Positions 34,707-48,500 of a DNA stretch of 64,000 bases are shown in pieces. A program made the position numbers and the translations under genes. Within the stretch, counting starts at the first letter, position 1. Every line of letters begins with the position of its first letter. The stretch spans positions 1 through 64,000 of the forward strand of contig NW_026016872.1 in assembly GCF_020379485.1 (NCBI RefSeq). The letters run 5' to 3'. The stretch comes from Brassica napus. Taxonomy: Eukaryota > Streptophyta > Magnoliopsida > Brassicales > Brassicaceae. The notes under the pieces were generated by a model that made no database searches, was not told where the DNA came from, and was given only the letters and a program-made list of their open reading frames with translations.

Positions 34707-37700
34707 GGAATAAATCTAATAGGAGTTAGGATGAAGAAACTATCCCACTTTCAAAAATAGGTGATCCCAGTTTTCCTGTTTGGGAATATGACAACTTCTT
34801 TGTCATTCTAATCAAACCAGGAAGAATCGCGATGTAAGAAGCTTGATTTTGATACATAAAGTAGTGGAGAATCATTAGGAAGTGGAATAAATCTCATAGG
34901 AGTTAGGATGAAGAAGCTATCCCACTTTCAAATCAGGTGATCCCAGTTTTCCTGTTTGGGAATATGACAACTTCTTTGTCATTCTAATCAAACCAGGAAG
35001 AATCGTGATGTAAAAGCTTGATTTTGATACATAAAGTAGTGGAGAATCATTAGGAAGTGGAATAAATCTCATAGGAGTTAGGATGAAGAAGCTATCCCAC
35101 TTTCAAATCAGGTGATCCCAGTTTTCCTGTTTGGGAATATGACAACTTCTTTGTCATTCTAATCAAACCAGGAAAATCGCGATGTAAGAAGCTTGATTTT
35201 GATACATAAAGTAGTGGAGAATCACCAGGAAGTGGAATAAATCTCATAGGAGTTAGGATGAAGAAGCTATCCCACTTTCAAATCAGGTGATCCCAGTTTT
35301 CCTGTTTGGGAATATGAAACTTCTTTGTCATTCTAATCAAACCAGGATGAATCGCGATGTAAGAAGCTTGATTTTGATACATAAAGTAGTGGAGAATCAC
35401 CAGGAAGTGGAATAAATCTCATAGGAGTTAGGATGAAGAAGCTATCCCACTTTCAAATCAGGTGATCCCAGTTTTCCTGTTTGGGAATATGACAACTTCT
35501 TTGTCATTCTAATCAAACCAGGAAGAATCGCGATGTAAGAAGCTTGATTTTGATACATAAAGTAGTGGAGAATCACTAGGAAGTGGAATAAATCTCATAG
35601 GAGTTAGGATGAAGAAGCTATCCCACTTTCAAATCAGGTGATCCCAGTTTTCCTGTTTGGGAATATGACAACTTCTTTGTCATTCTAATCAAACCAGGAA
35701 AAATCGTGATGTAAAAAGCTTGATTTTGATACATAAAGTAGTGGAGAATCACCAGGAAGTGGAATAATCTCATAGGAGTTAGGATGAAGAAGCTATCCCA
35801 CTTTCAAATCAGGTGATCCCAGTTTTCCTGTTTGGGAATATGACAACTTCTTTGTCATTCTAATCAAACCAGGAAGAATCGTGATGTAAAAGCTTGATTT
35901 TGATACATAAAGTAGTGGAGAATCACTAGGAAGTGGAATAAATCTCATAGGAGTTGGGATGAAGAAGCTATCCCACTTTCAAATCAGGTGATCCCAGTTT
36001 TCCTGTTTGGGAATATGACAACTTCTTTGTCATTCTAATCAAACCAGGAAGAATCGCGATGTAAGAAGCTTGATTTTGATACATAAAGTAGTGGAGAATC
36101 ACCAGGAAGTGGAATAAATCTCATAGGAGTTAGGATGAAGAAGCTATCCCACTTTCAAATCAGGTGATCCCAGTTTTCCTGTTTGGGAATATGACAACTT
36201 CTTTGTCATTCTAATCAAACCAGGAAGAATCGCGATGTAAGAAGCTTGATTTTGATACATAAAGTAGTGGAGAATCACCAGGAAGTGGAATAAATCTCAT
36301 AGGAGTTAGGATGAAGAAGCTATCCCACTTTCAAATCAGGTGATCCCAGTTTTCCTGTTTGGGAATATGACAACTTCTTTGTCATTCTAATCAAACCAGG
36401 ATGAATCGCGATGTAAGAAGCTTGATTTTGATACATAAAGTAGTGGAGAATCACCAGGAAGTGGAATAAATCTCATAGGAGTTAGGATGAAGAAGCTATC
36501 CCACTTTCAAATCAGGTGATCCCAGTTTTCCTGTTTGGGAATATGACAACTTCTTTGTCATTCTAATCAAACCAGGATGAATCGCGATGTAAGAAGCTTG
36601 ATTTTGATACATAAAGTAGTGGAGAATCACTAGGAAGTGAAATAAATCTCATAGGAGTTAGGATGAAGAAGCTATCCCACTTTCAAATCAGGTGATCCCA
36701 GTTTTCCTGTTTGGGAATATGACAACTTCTTTGTCATTCTAATCAAACCAGGATGAATCGCGATGTAAGAAGCTTGATTTTGATACATAAAGTAGTGGAG
36801 AATCACCAGGAAGTGGAATAAATCTCATAGGAGTTAGGATGAAGAAGCTATCCCACTTTCAAATCAGGTGATCCCAGTTTTCCTGTTTGGGAATATGACA
36901 ACTTCTTTGTCATTCTAATCAAACCAGGATGAATCGCGATGTAAGAAGCTTGATTTTGATACATAAAGTAGTGGAGAATCACCAGGAAGTGGAATAAATC
37001 TCATAGGAGTTAGGATGAAGAAGCTATCCCACTTTCAAATCAGGTGATCCCAGTTTTCCTGTTTGGGAATATGACAACTTCTTTGTCATTCTAATCAAAC
37101 CAGGATGAATCGCGATGTAAGAAGCTTGATTTTGATACATAAAGTAGTGGAGAATCACCAGGAAGTGGAATAAATCTCATAGGAGTTAGGATGAAGAAGC
37201 TATCCCACTTTCAAATCAGGTGATCCCAGTTTTCCTGTTTGGGAATATGACAACTTCTTTGTCATTCTAATCAAACCAGGATGAATCGCGATGTAAGAAG
37301 TTTGATTTTGATACATTAAGTAGTGGAGAATCACTAGTAAGTGAAATAAATCTCATAGGAGTTAGGATGAAGAAGCTATCCCACTTTCAAATCAGGTGAT
37401 CCCAGTTTTCCTGTTTGGGAATATGACAACTTCTTTGTCATTCTAATCAAACCAGGATGAATCGCGATGTAAGAAGCTTGATTTTGATACATAAAGTAGT
37501 GGAGAATCACCAGGAAGTTGAATAAATCTCATAGGAGTTAGGATGAAGAAGCTATCCCACTTTCAAATCAGGTGATCCCAGTTTTCCTGTTTGGGAATAT
37601 GACAACTTCTTTGTCATTCTAATCAAACCAGGATGAATCGCGATGTAAGAAGCTTGATTTTGATACATAAAGTAGTGGAGAATCACCAGGAAGTTGAATA

Positions 37701-39448
37701 AATCTCATAGGAGTTAGGATGAAGAAGCTATCCCACTTTCAAATCAGGTGATCCCAGTTTTCCTGTTTGGGAATATGACAACTTCTTTGTCATTCTAATC
37801 AAACCAGGAAGAATCGCGATGTAAGAAGCTTGATTTTGATACATAAAGTAGTGGAGAATCACCAGGAAGTGGAATAAATCTCATAGGAGTTAGGATGAAG
37901 AAGCTATCCCACTTTCAAATCAGGTGATCCCAGTTTTCCTGTTTGGGAATATGACAACTTCTTTGTCATTCTAATCAAACCAGGATGAATCGCGATGTAA
38001 GAAGCTTGATTTTGATACATAAAGTAGTGGAGAATCACTAGGAAGTTGAAATAATCTCATAGGAGTTAGGATGAAGAAGCTATCCCACTTTCAAATCAGG
38101 TGATCCCAGTTTTCCTGTTTGGGAATATGACAACTTCTTTGTCATTCTAATCAAACCAGGAAAAATCGTGATGTAAGAAGCTTGATTTTGATACATAAAG
38201 TAGTGGAGAATCACCAGGAAGTGGAATAAATCTCATAGGAGTTAGGATGAAGAAGCTATCCCACTTTCAAATCAGGTGATCCCAGTTTTCCTGTTTGGGA
38301 ATATGACAACTTCTTTGTCATTCTAATCAAACCAGGAAGAATCGTGATGTAAAAGCTTGATTTTGATACATAAAGTAGTGGAGAATCACTAGGAAGTGGA
38401 AAAATCTCATAGGAGTTAGGATGAAGAAGCTATCCCACTTTCAAATCAGGTGATCCCAGTTTTCCTGTTTGGGAATATGACAACTTCTTTGTCATTCTAA
38501 TCAAACCAGGAAGAATCGCGATGTAAGAAGCTTGATTTTGATACATAAAGTAGTGGAGAATCACCAGGAAGTTGAATAAATCTCATAGGAGTTAGGATGA
38601 AGAAGCTATCCCACTTTCAAATCAGGTGATCCCAGTTTTCCTGTTTGGGAATATGACAACTTCTTTGTCATTCTAATCAAACCAGGAAGAATCGTGATGT
38701 AAAAGCTTGATTTTGATACATAAAGTAGTGGAGAATCACTAGGAAGTGGAAAAAATCTCATAGGAGTTAGGATGAAGAAGCTATCCCACTTTCAAATCAG
38801 GTGATCCCAGTTTTCCTGTTTGGGAATATGACAACTTCTTTGTCATTCTAATCAAACCAGGAAGAATCGCGATGTAAGAAGCTTGATTTTGATACATAAA
38901 GTAGTGGAGAATCACCAGGAAGTGGAATAAATCTCATAGGAGTTAGGATGAAGAAGCTATCCCACTTTCAAATCAGGTGATCCCAGTTTTCCTGTTTGGG
39001 AATATGACAACTTCTTTGTCATTCTAATCAAACCAGGAAGAATCGTGATGTAAAAAGCTTGATTTTGATACATAAAGTAGTGGAGAATCACAGGAAGTGG
39101 AAAAAATCTCATAGGAGTTAGGATGAAGAAGCTATCCCACTTTCAAATCAGGTGATCCCAGTTTTCCTGTTTGGGAATATGACAACTTCTTTGTCATTCT
39201 AATCAAACCAGGAAGAATCGCGATGTAAGAAGCTTGATTTTGATACATAAAGTAGTGGAGAATCACCAGGAAGTTAATAAATCTCATAGGAGTTAGGATG
39301 AAGAAGCTATCCCACTTTCAAATCAGGTGATCCCAGTTTTCCTGTTTGGAATATGACAACTTCTTTGTCATTCTAATCAAACCAGGAAGAATCGTGATGT
39401 AAAAAGCTTGATTTTGATACATAAAGTAGTGGAGAATCATTAGGAAGT

Positions 39449-39518
39449 GGAATAAATCTCATAGGAGTTAGGATGAAGAAACTATCCCACTTTCAAATCA
39501 GGTGATCCCAGTTTTCCT
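39449..39518 (+). repeat. 70-bp truncated satellite unit (copy 6 of 6)
   Basis: Junction at 39519 with CCAATAGG, followed by GAAACTATCTCAC and TTCAAAAATTGG as in the copy at 28452, about 11.0 kb away. Confidence 0.85.
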
Positions 39519-40779
39519 GGAATAAATCCAATAGGAGTTAGGATGAAGAAACTATCTCACTTTCAAAAATTGGTGATCCTAGTTTTCCTGTTTGGGAATA
39601 TGACAACTTCTTTGTCATTCTAATCAAACCAGGATGAATCGCGATGTAAGAAGCTTGATTTTGATACATAAAGTAGTGGAGAATCATTAGGAAGTGGAAT
39701 AAATCTCATAGGAGTTGGATGAAGAAGCTATTCCACTTTCAAATCAGGTGATCCCAGTTTTCCTGTTTGGGAATATAACAACTTCTTTTTCATTCTAATC
39801 AAACCAGGATGAATCGCGATGTAAGAAGTTTGATTTTGATACATAAAGTACTGGAGAATTCACCAGGAAGTTTAATAAATCTCATAGGAGTTAGGATGAA
39901 GAAGCTATCCCACTTTCAAATCAGGTGATCCCAGTTTTCCTGTTTGGGAATATGACAACTTCTTTGTCATTCTAATCAAACCAGGAAGAATCGCGATGTA
40001 AGAAGCTTGATTTTGATACATAAAGTAGTGGAGAATCACTAGTAAGTGGAAAAAATCTCATAGGAGTTAGGATGAAGAAGCTATCCCACTTTCAAATCAG
40101 GTGATCCCAGTTTTCCTGTTTGGGAATATGACAACTTCTTTGTCATTCTAATCAAACAGGATGAATCGCGATGTAAGAAGCTTGATTTTGATACATAAAG
40201 TAGTGGAGAATCACCAGGAAGTTGAATAAATCTCATAGGAGTTAGGATGAAGAAGCTATCCCACTTTCAAATCAGGTGATCCCAGTTTTCCTGTTTGGGA
40301 ATATGACAACTTCTTTGTCATTCTAATCAAACCAGAAGAATCGCGATGTAAGAAGCTTGATTTTGATACATAAAGTAGTGGAGAATCACCAGGAAGTGGA
40401 ATAAATCTCATAGGAGTTAGGATGAAGAAGCTATCCCACTTTCAAATCAGGTGATCCCAGTTTTCCTGTTTGGGAATGACAACTTCTTTGTCATTCTAAT
40501 CAAACCAGGATAATCGCGATGTAAGAAGCTTGATTTTGATACATAAAGTAGTGGAGAATCACCAGGAAGTTTATTAAATCTCATAGGCGTTAGGATGAAG
40601 AAGCTATCCCACTTTCAAATCAGGTGATCCCAGTTTTCCTGTTTGGGAATATGACAATTTATTTGTCATTCTAATCAAACAGGAAGAATCGCCATGTAAA
40701 AAGCTTGATTTTGATACATAAAGTAGTGGAGAATCACTAGAAGTGGAAAAAATCTCATAGGAGTTAGGATGAAGAAGCT

Positions 40780-40900
40780 ATCACACTTTCCAATCAGGTG
40801 ATCCCAGTTTTCCTGTTTAGGAATATGACAACTTCTTTGTGATCCCAGTTTTCCTGTTTAGGTGATCCCAGTTTTCCTGTTTAGGAATATGACAACTTCT
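40780..40900 (+). repeat. Satellite monomer with short local duplications
   Basis: GTGATCCCAGTTTTCCTG followed by TTTAGG appears three times in a row, the middle copies truncated after CTTCTTTGT and after TTTAGG. The monomer is lengthened accordingly. It resembles template-switch or slippage damage at one point. Confidence 0.75.
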
Positions 40901-42239
40901 TTGTCATTCTAATCAAACCAGGAAGAATCGCGATGTAAGAAGCTTGATTTTGATACATAAAGTAGTGGAGAATCACTAGGAAGTGGAAAAATCTCATAGG
41001 AGTTAGGATGAAGAAGCTATCCCACTTTCAAATCAGGTGATCCCAGTTTTCCTGTTTGGGAATATGACAACTTCTTTGTCATTCTAATCAAACCAGGAAG
41101 AATCGCGATGTAAGAAGCTTGATTTTGATACATAAAGTAGTGGAGAATCACCAGGAAGTGGAATTAATCTCATAGGAGTTAGGATGAAGAAGCTATCCCA
41201 CTTTCAAATCAGGTGATCCCAGTTTTCCTGTTTGGGAATATGACAACTTCTTTGTCATTCTAATCAAACCAGGAAGAATCGCGATGTAAAAAGCTTGATT
41301 TTGATACATAAAGTAGTGGAGAATCACTAGGAAGTGGAATAAATCTCATAGGAGTTAGGATGAAGAAGCTATCCCACTTTCAAATCAGGTGATCCCAGTT
41401 TTCCTGTTTGGGAATATGACAACTTCTTTGTCATTCTAATCAAACCAGGAAGAATCGCGATGTAAGAAGCTTGATTTTGATACATAAAGTAGTGGAGAAT
41501 CATTAGGAAGTGGAATAAATCTCATAGGAGTTAGGATGAAGAAGCTATCCCACTTTCAAATCAGGTGATCCCAGTTTTCCTGTTTGGGAATATGACAACT
41601 TCTTTGTCATTCTAATCAAACCAGGAAGAATCGCGATGTAAGAAGCTTGATTTTGATACATAAAGTAGTGGAGAATCACTAGGAAGTTGAATAAATCTCA
41701 TAGGAGTTAGGATGAAGAAGCTATCCCACTTTCAAATCAGGTGATCCCAGTTTTCCTGTTTGGGAATATGACAACTTCTTTGTCATTCTAATCAAACCAG
41801 GAAGAATCGCGATGTAAGAAGCTTGATTTTGATACATAAAGTAGTGGAGAATCACCAGGAAGTGGAATAAATCTCATAGGAGTTAGGATGAAGAAGCTAT
41901 CCCACTTTCAAATCAGGTGATCCCAGTTTTCCTGTTTGGGAATATGACAACTTCTTTGTCATTCTAATCAAACCAGGAAAATCGCGATGTAAGAAGCTTG
42001 ATTTTGATACATAAAGTAGTGGAGAATCACTAGGAAGTTGAATAAATCTCATAGGAGTTAGGATGAAGAAGCTATCCACTTTCAAATCAGGTGATCCCAG
42101 TTTTCCTGTTTGGGAATATGACAACTTCTTTGTCATTCTAATCAAACCAGGAAGAATCGTGATGTAAAAGCTTGATTTTGATACATAAGTAGTGGAGAAT
42201 CACTAGGAAGTGGAATAAATCTCATAGGAGTTAGGATGA

Positions 42240-42325
42240 AGAAGATATCCCATTTCAAATCAGGTGATCCCAGTTTTCAAATGACAACTGTGATCCCGTT
42301 TAGTGATCCCAGTTTTCCTGTTTGG
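42240..42325 (+). repeat. Scrambled satellite monomer
   Basis: After GAAGATATCCCATTTC the text jumps between monomer segments: GTTTTCAAATGACAACTGTGATCCCGTTTAGTGATCCC. It appears to be several small deletions and duplications around GTGATCCC, the same hotspot as in the monomer near 40840. Confidence 0.7.
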
Positions 42326-42399
42326 GAATATGACAACTTCTTTGTCATTCTAATCAAACCAGGAAGAATCGCGATGTAAGAAGCTTGATTTTGATACAT

Positions 42400-45300
42400 A
42401 AAGTAGTGGAGAATCACCAGGAAGTTGAATAAATCTCATAGGAGTTAGGATGAAGAAGCTATCCCACTTTCAAATCAGGTGATCCCAGTTTTCCTGTTTG
42501 GGAATATGACAACTTCTTTGTCATTCTAATCAAACCAGGATGAATCGCGATGTAAGAAGCTTGATTTTGATACATAAAGTAGTGGAGAATCACTAGGAAG
42601 TGAATAAATCTCATAGGAGTTAGGATGAAGAAGCTATCCCACTTTCAAATCAGGTGATCCCAGTTTTCCTGTTTGGGAATATGACAACTTCTTTGTCATT
42701 CTAATCAAACCAGGAAGAATCGCGATGTAAGAAGCTTGATTTTGATACATAAAGTAGTGGAGAATCACCAGGAAGTTATAAATCTCATAGGAGTTAGGAT
42801 GAAGAAGCTATCCCACTTTCAAATCAGGTGATCCCAGTTTTCCTGTTTGGGAATATGACAACTTCTTTGTCATTCTAATCAAACAGGAAGAATCGCCATG
42901 TAAAAAGCTTGATTTTGATACATAAAGTAGTGGAGAATCACTAGGAAGTGGAATAAATCTCATAGGAGTTAGGATGAAGAAGCTATCCCACTTTCAAATC
43001 AGGTGATCCCAGTTTTCCTGTTTGGGAATATGACAACTTCTTTGTCATTCTAATCAAACCAGGAAGAATCGCGATGTAAGAAGCTTGATTTTGATACATA
43101 AAGTAGTGGAGAATCACCAGGAAGTGGAATAAATCTCATAGGAGTTAGGATGAAGAAGCTATCCCACTTTCAAATCAGGTGATCCCAGTTTTCCTGTTTG
43201 GGAATATGACAACTTCTTTGTCATTCTAATCAAACCAGGAAGAATCGCGATGTAAGAAGCTTGATTTTGATACATAAAGTAGTGGAGAATCACTAGGAAG
43301 TGGAATAAATCTCATAGGAGTTAGGATGAAGAAGCTATCCCACTTTCAAATCAGGTGATCCCAGTTTTCCTGTTTGGGAATATGACAACTTCTTTGTCAT
43401 TCTAATCAAACCAGGAAGAATCGCGATGTAAGAAGCTTGATTTTGATACATAAAGTAGTGGAGAATCACCAGGAAGTGGAATAAATCTCATAGGAGTTAG
43501 GATGAAGAAGCTATCCCACTTTCAAATCAGGTGATCCCAGTTTTCCTGTTTGGGAATATGACAACTTCTTTGTCATTCTAATCAAACCAGGAAGAATCGC
43601 GATGTAAGAAGCTTGATTTTGATACATAAAGTAGTGGAGAATCACTAGGAAGTGAAATAAATCTCATAGGAGTTAGGATGAAGAAGCTATCCCACTTTCA
43701 AATCAGGTGATCCCAGTTTTCCTGTTTGGGAATATGACAACTTCTTTGTCATTCTAATCAAACCAGGAAGAATCGCGATGTAAGAAGCTTGATTTTGATA
43801 CATAAAGTAGTGGAGAATCACCAGGAAGTGGAATAAATCTCATAGGAGTTAGGATGAAGAAGCTATCCCACTTTCAAATCAGGTGATCCCAGTTTTCCTG
43901 TTTGGGAATATGACAACTTCTTTGTCATTCTAATCAAACCAGGAAGAATCGCGATGTAAGAAGCTTGATTTTGATACATAAAGTAGTGGAGAATCACCAG
44001 GAAGTGAATAAATCTCATAGGAGTTAGGATGAAGAAGCTATCCCACTTTCAAATCAGGTGATCCCAGTTTCCTGTTTGGGAATATGACAACTTCTTTGTC
44101 ATTCTAATCAAACCAGGAAGAATCGCGATGTAAGAAGCTTGATTTTGATACATAAAGTAGTGGAGAATCACCAGGAAGTGGAATAAATCTCATAGGAGTT
44201 AGGATGAAGAAGCTATCCCACTTTCAAATCAGGTGATCCCAGTTTTCCTGTTTGGGAATATGACAACTTCTTTGTCATTCTAATCAAACCAGGATGAATC
44301 GCGATGTAAGAAGCTTGATTTTGATACATAAAGTAGTGGAGAATCACTAGGAAGTGAAATAAATCTCATAGGAGTTAGGATGAAGAAGCTATCCCACTTT
44401 CAAATCAGGTGATCCCAGTTTTCCTGTTTGGGAATATGACAACTTCTTTGTCATTCTAATCAAACCAGGAAGAATCGCGATGTAAGAAGCTTGATTTTGA
44501 TACATAAAGTAGTGGAGAATCACCAGGAAGTGGAATAAATCTCATAGGAGTTAGGATGAAGAAGCTATCCCACTTTCAAATCAGGTGATCCCAGTTTTCC
44601 TGTTTGGGAATATGACAACTTCTTTGTCATTCTAATCAAACCAGGAAGAATCGCGATGTAAGAAGCTTGATTTTGATACATAAAGTAGTGGAGAATCATT
44701 AGGAAGTGGAATAAATCTCATAGGAGTTAGGATGAAGAAGCTATCCCACTTTCAAATCAGGTGATCCCAGTTTTCCTGTTTGGGAATATGACAACTTCTT
44801 TGTCATTCTAATCAAACCAGGAAGAATCGCGATGTAAGAAGCTTGATTTTGATACATAAAGTAGTGGAGAATCACCAGGAAGTGGAATAAATCTCATAGG
44901 AGTTAGGATGAAGAAGCTATCCCACTTTCAAATCAGGTGATCCCAGTTTTCCTGTTTGGGAATATGACAACTTCTTTGTCATTCTAATCAAACCAGGAAG
45001 AATCGCGATGTAAGAAGCTTGATTTTGATACATAAAGTAGTGGAGAATCATTAGGAAGTGGAATAAATCTCATAGGAGTTAGGATGAAGAAGCTATCCCA
45101 CTTTCAAATCAGGTGATCCCAGTTTTCCTGTTTGGGAATATGACAACTTCTTTGTCATTCTAATCAAACCAGGAAGAATCGCGATGTAAGAAGCTTGATT
45201 TTGATACATAAAGTAGTGGAGAATCACCAGGAAGTGGAATAAATCTCATAGGAGTTAGGATGAAGAAGCTATCCCACTTTCAAATCAGGTGATCCCAGTT

Positions 45301-45541
45301 TTCCTGTTTGGGAATATGACAACTTCTTTGTCATTCTAATCAAACCAGGAAGAATCGCGATGTAAGAAGCTTGATTTTGATACATAAAGTAGTGGAGAAT
45401 CACTAGTAAGTGGAAAAATCTCATAGGAGTTAGGATGAAGAAGCTATCCCACTTTCAAATCAGGTGATCCCAGTTTTCCTGTTTGGGAATATGACAACTT
45501 CTTTGTCATTCTAATCAAACCAGGAAGAATCGCGATGTAAG
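42400..45541 (+). repeat. Two-monomer (about 352-bp) higher-order repeat region
   Basis: The variable segment mostly alternates between CACCAGG and CACTAGG or CATTAGG forms in successive monomers (near 42415, 42590, 42766, 42940, 43117, 43293, 43468, 43643, and again 44346 to 45226). One run of three CACCAGG monomers breaks the alternation (43820-44170). This dimer pattern stops at about 45.5 kb, where only the CATTAGG form continues. Confidence 0.7.
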
Positions 45542-48500
45542 AAGCTTGATTTTGATACATAAAGTAGTGGAGAATCATTAGGAAGTGGAATAAATCTCAT
45601 AGGAGTTAGGATGAAGAAGCTATCCCACTTTCAAATCAGGTGATCCCAGTTTTCCTGTTTGGGAATATGACAACTTCTTTGTCATTCTAATCAAACCAGG
45701 AAGAATCGCGATGTAAGAAGCTTGATTTTGATACATAAAGTAGTGGAGAATCATTAGGAAGTGGAATAAATCTCATAGGAGTTAGGATGAAGAAGCTATC
45801 CCACTTTCAAATCAGGTGATCCCAGTTTTCCTGTTTGGGAATATGACAACTTCTTTGTCATTCTAATCAAACCAGGAAGAATCGCGATGTAAAAGCTTGA
45901 TTTTGATACATAAAGTAGTGGAGAATCATTAGGAAGTGGAATAAATCTCATAGGAGTTAGGATGAAGAAGCTATCCCACTTTCAAATCAGGTGATCCCAG
46001 TTTTCCTGTTTGGGAATATGACAACTTCTTTGTCATTCTAATCAAACCAGGAAGAATCGCGATGTAAGAAGCTTGATTTTGATACATAAAGTAGTGGAGA
46101 ATCATTAGGAAGTGGAATAAATCTCATAGGAGTTAGGATGAAGAAGCTATCCCACTTTCAAATCAGGTGATCCCAGTTTTCCTGTTTGGGAATATGACAA
46201 CTTCTTTGTCATTCTAATCAAACCAGGAAGAATCGCGATGTAAGAAGCTTGATTTTGATACATAAAGTAGTGGAGAATCATTAGGAAGTGGAATAAATCT
46301 CATAGGAGTTAGGATGAAGAAGCTATCCCACTTTCAAATCAGGTGATCCCAGTTTTCCTGTTTGGGAATATGACAACTTCTTTGTCATTCTAATCAAACC
46401 AGGAAGAATCGCGATGTAAAAAGCTTGATTTTGATACATAAAGTAGTGGAGAATCATTAGGAAGTGGAATAAATCTCATAGGAGTTAGGATGAAGAAGCT
46501 ATCCCACTTTCAAATCAGGTGATCCCAGTTTTCCTGTTTGGGAATATGACAAATATGACAACTTCTTTGTCATTCTAATCAAACCAGGAAGAATCGCGAT
46601 GTAAGAAGCTTGATTTTGATACATAAAGTAGTGGAGAATCATTAGGAAGTGGAATAAATCTCATAGGAGTTAGGATGAAGAAGCTATCCCACTTTCAAAT
46701 CAGGTGATCCCAGTTTTCCTGTTTGGGAATATGACAACTTCTTTGTCATTCTAATCAAACCAGGAAGAATCGCGATGTAAGAAGCTTGATTTTGATACAT
46801 AAAGTAGTGGAGAATCATTAGGAAGTGGAATAAATCTCATAGGAGTTAGGATGAAGAAGCTATCCCACTTTCAAATCAGGTGATCCCAGTTTTCCTGTTT
46901 GGGAATATGACAACTTCTTTGTCATTCTAATCAAACCAGGAAGAATCGCGATGTAAGAAGCTTGATTTTGATACATAAAGTAGTGGAGAATCATTAGGAA
47001 GTGGAATAAATCTCATAGGAGTTAGGATGAAGAAGCTATCCCACTTTCAAATCAGGTGATCCCAGTTTTCCTGTTTGGGAATATGACAACTTCTTTGTCA
47101 TTCTAATCAAACCAGGAAGAATCGCGATGTAAGAAGCTTGATTTTGATACATAAAGTAGTGGAGAATCATTAGGAAGTGGAATAAATCTCATAGGAGTTA
47201 GGATGAAGAAGCTATCCCACTTTCAAATCAGGTGATCCCAGTTTTCCTGTTTGGGAATATGACAACTTCTTTGTCATTCTAATCAAACCAGGAAGAATCG
47301 CGATGTAAGAAGCTTGATTTTGATACATAAAGTAGTGGAGAATCATTAGGAAGTGGAATAAATCTCATAGGAGTTAGGATGAAGAAGCTATCCCACTTTC
47401 AAATCAGGTGATCCCAGTTTTCCTGTTTGGGAATATGACAACTTCTTTGTCATTCTAATCAAACCAGGAAGAATCGCGATGTAAGAAGCTTGATTTTGAT
47501 ACATAAAGTAGTGGAGAATCATTAGGAAGTGGAATAAATCTCATAGGAGTTAGGATGAAGAAGCTATCCCACTTTCAAATCAGGTGATCCCAGTTTTCCT
47601 GTTTGGGAATATGACAACTTCTTTGTCATTCTAATCAAACCAGGAAGAATCGCGATGTAAGAAGCTTGATTTTGATACATAAAGTAGTGGAGAATCATTA
47701 GGAAGTGGAATAAATCTCATAGGAGTTAGGATGAAGAAGCTATCCCACTTTCAAATCAGGTGATCCCAGTTTTCCTGTTTGGGAATATGACAACTTCTTT
47801 GTCATTCTAATCAAACCAGGAAGAATCGCGATGTAAGAAGCTTGATTTTGATACATAAAGTAGTGGAGAATCATTAGGAAGTGGAATAAATCTCATAGGA
47901 GTTAGGATGAAGAAGCTATCCCACTTTCAAATCAGGTGATCCCAGTTTTCCTGTTTGGGAATATGACAACTTCTTTGTCATTCTAATCAAACCAGGAAGA
48001 ATCGCGATGTAAGAAGCTTGATTTTGATACATAAAGTAGTGGAGAATCATTAGGAAGTGGAATAAATCTCATAGGAGTTAGGATGAAGAAGCTATCCCAC
48101 TTTCAAATCAGGTGATCCCAGTTTTCCTGTTTGGGAATATGACAACTTCTTTGTCATTCTAATCAAACCAGGAAGAATCGCGATGTAAGAAGCTTGATTT
48201 TGATACATAAAGTAGTGGAGAATCATTAGGAAGTGGAATAAATCTCATAGGAGTTAGGATGAAGAAGCTATCCCACTTTCAAATCAGGTGATCCCAGTTT
48301 TCCTGTTTGGGAATATGACAACTTCTTTGTCATTCTAATCAAACCAGGAAGAATCGCGATGTAAGAAGCTTGATTTTGATACATAAAGTAGTGGAGAATC
48401 ATTAGGAAGTGGAATAAATCTCATAGGAGTTAGGATGAAGAAGCTATCCCACTTTCAAATCAGGTGATCCCAGTTTTCCTGTTTGGGAATATGACAACTT

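Noticed and set aside
41897..42145. 82-codon ORF in the satellite, minus strand
   Set aside because: It is satellite sequence that stays open because local indels join frames; the peptide repeats itself and 176 bp is not a multiple of three.
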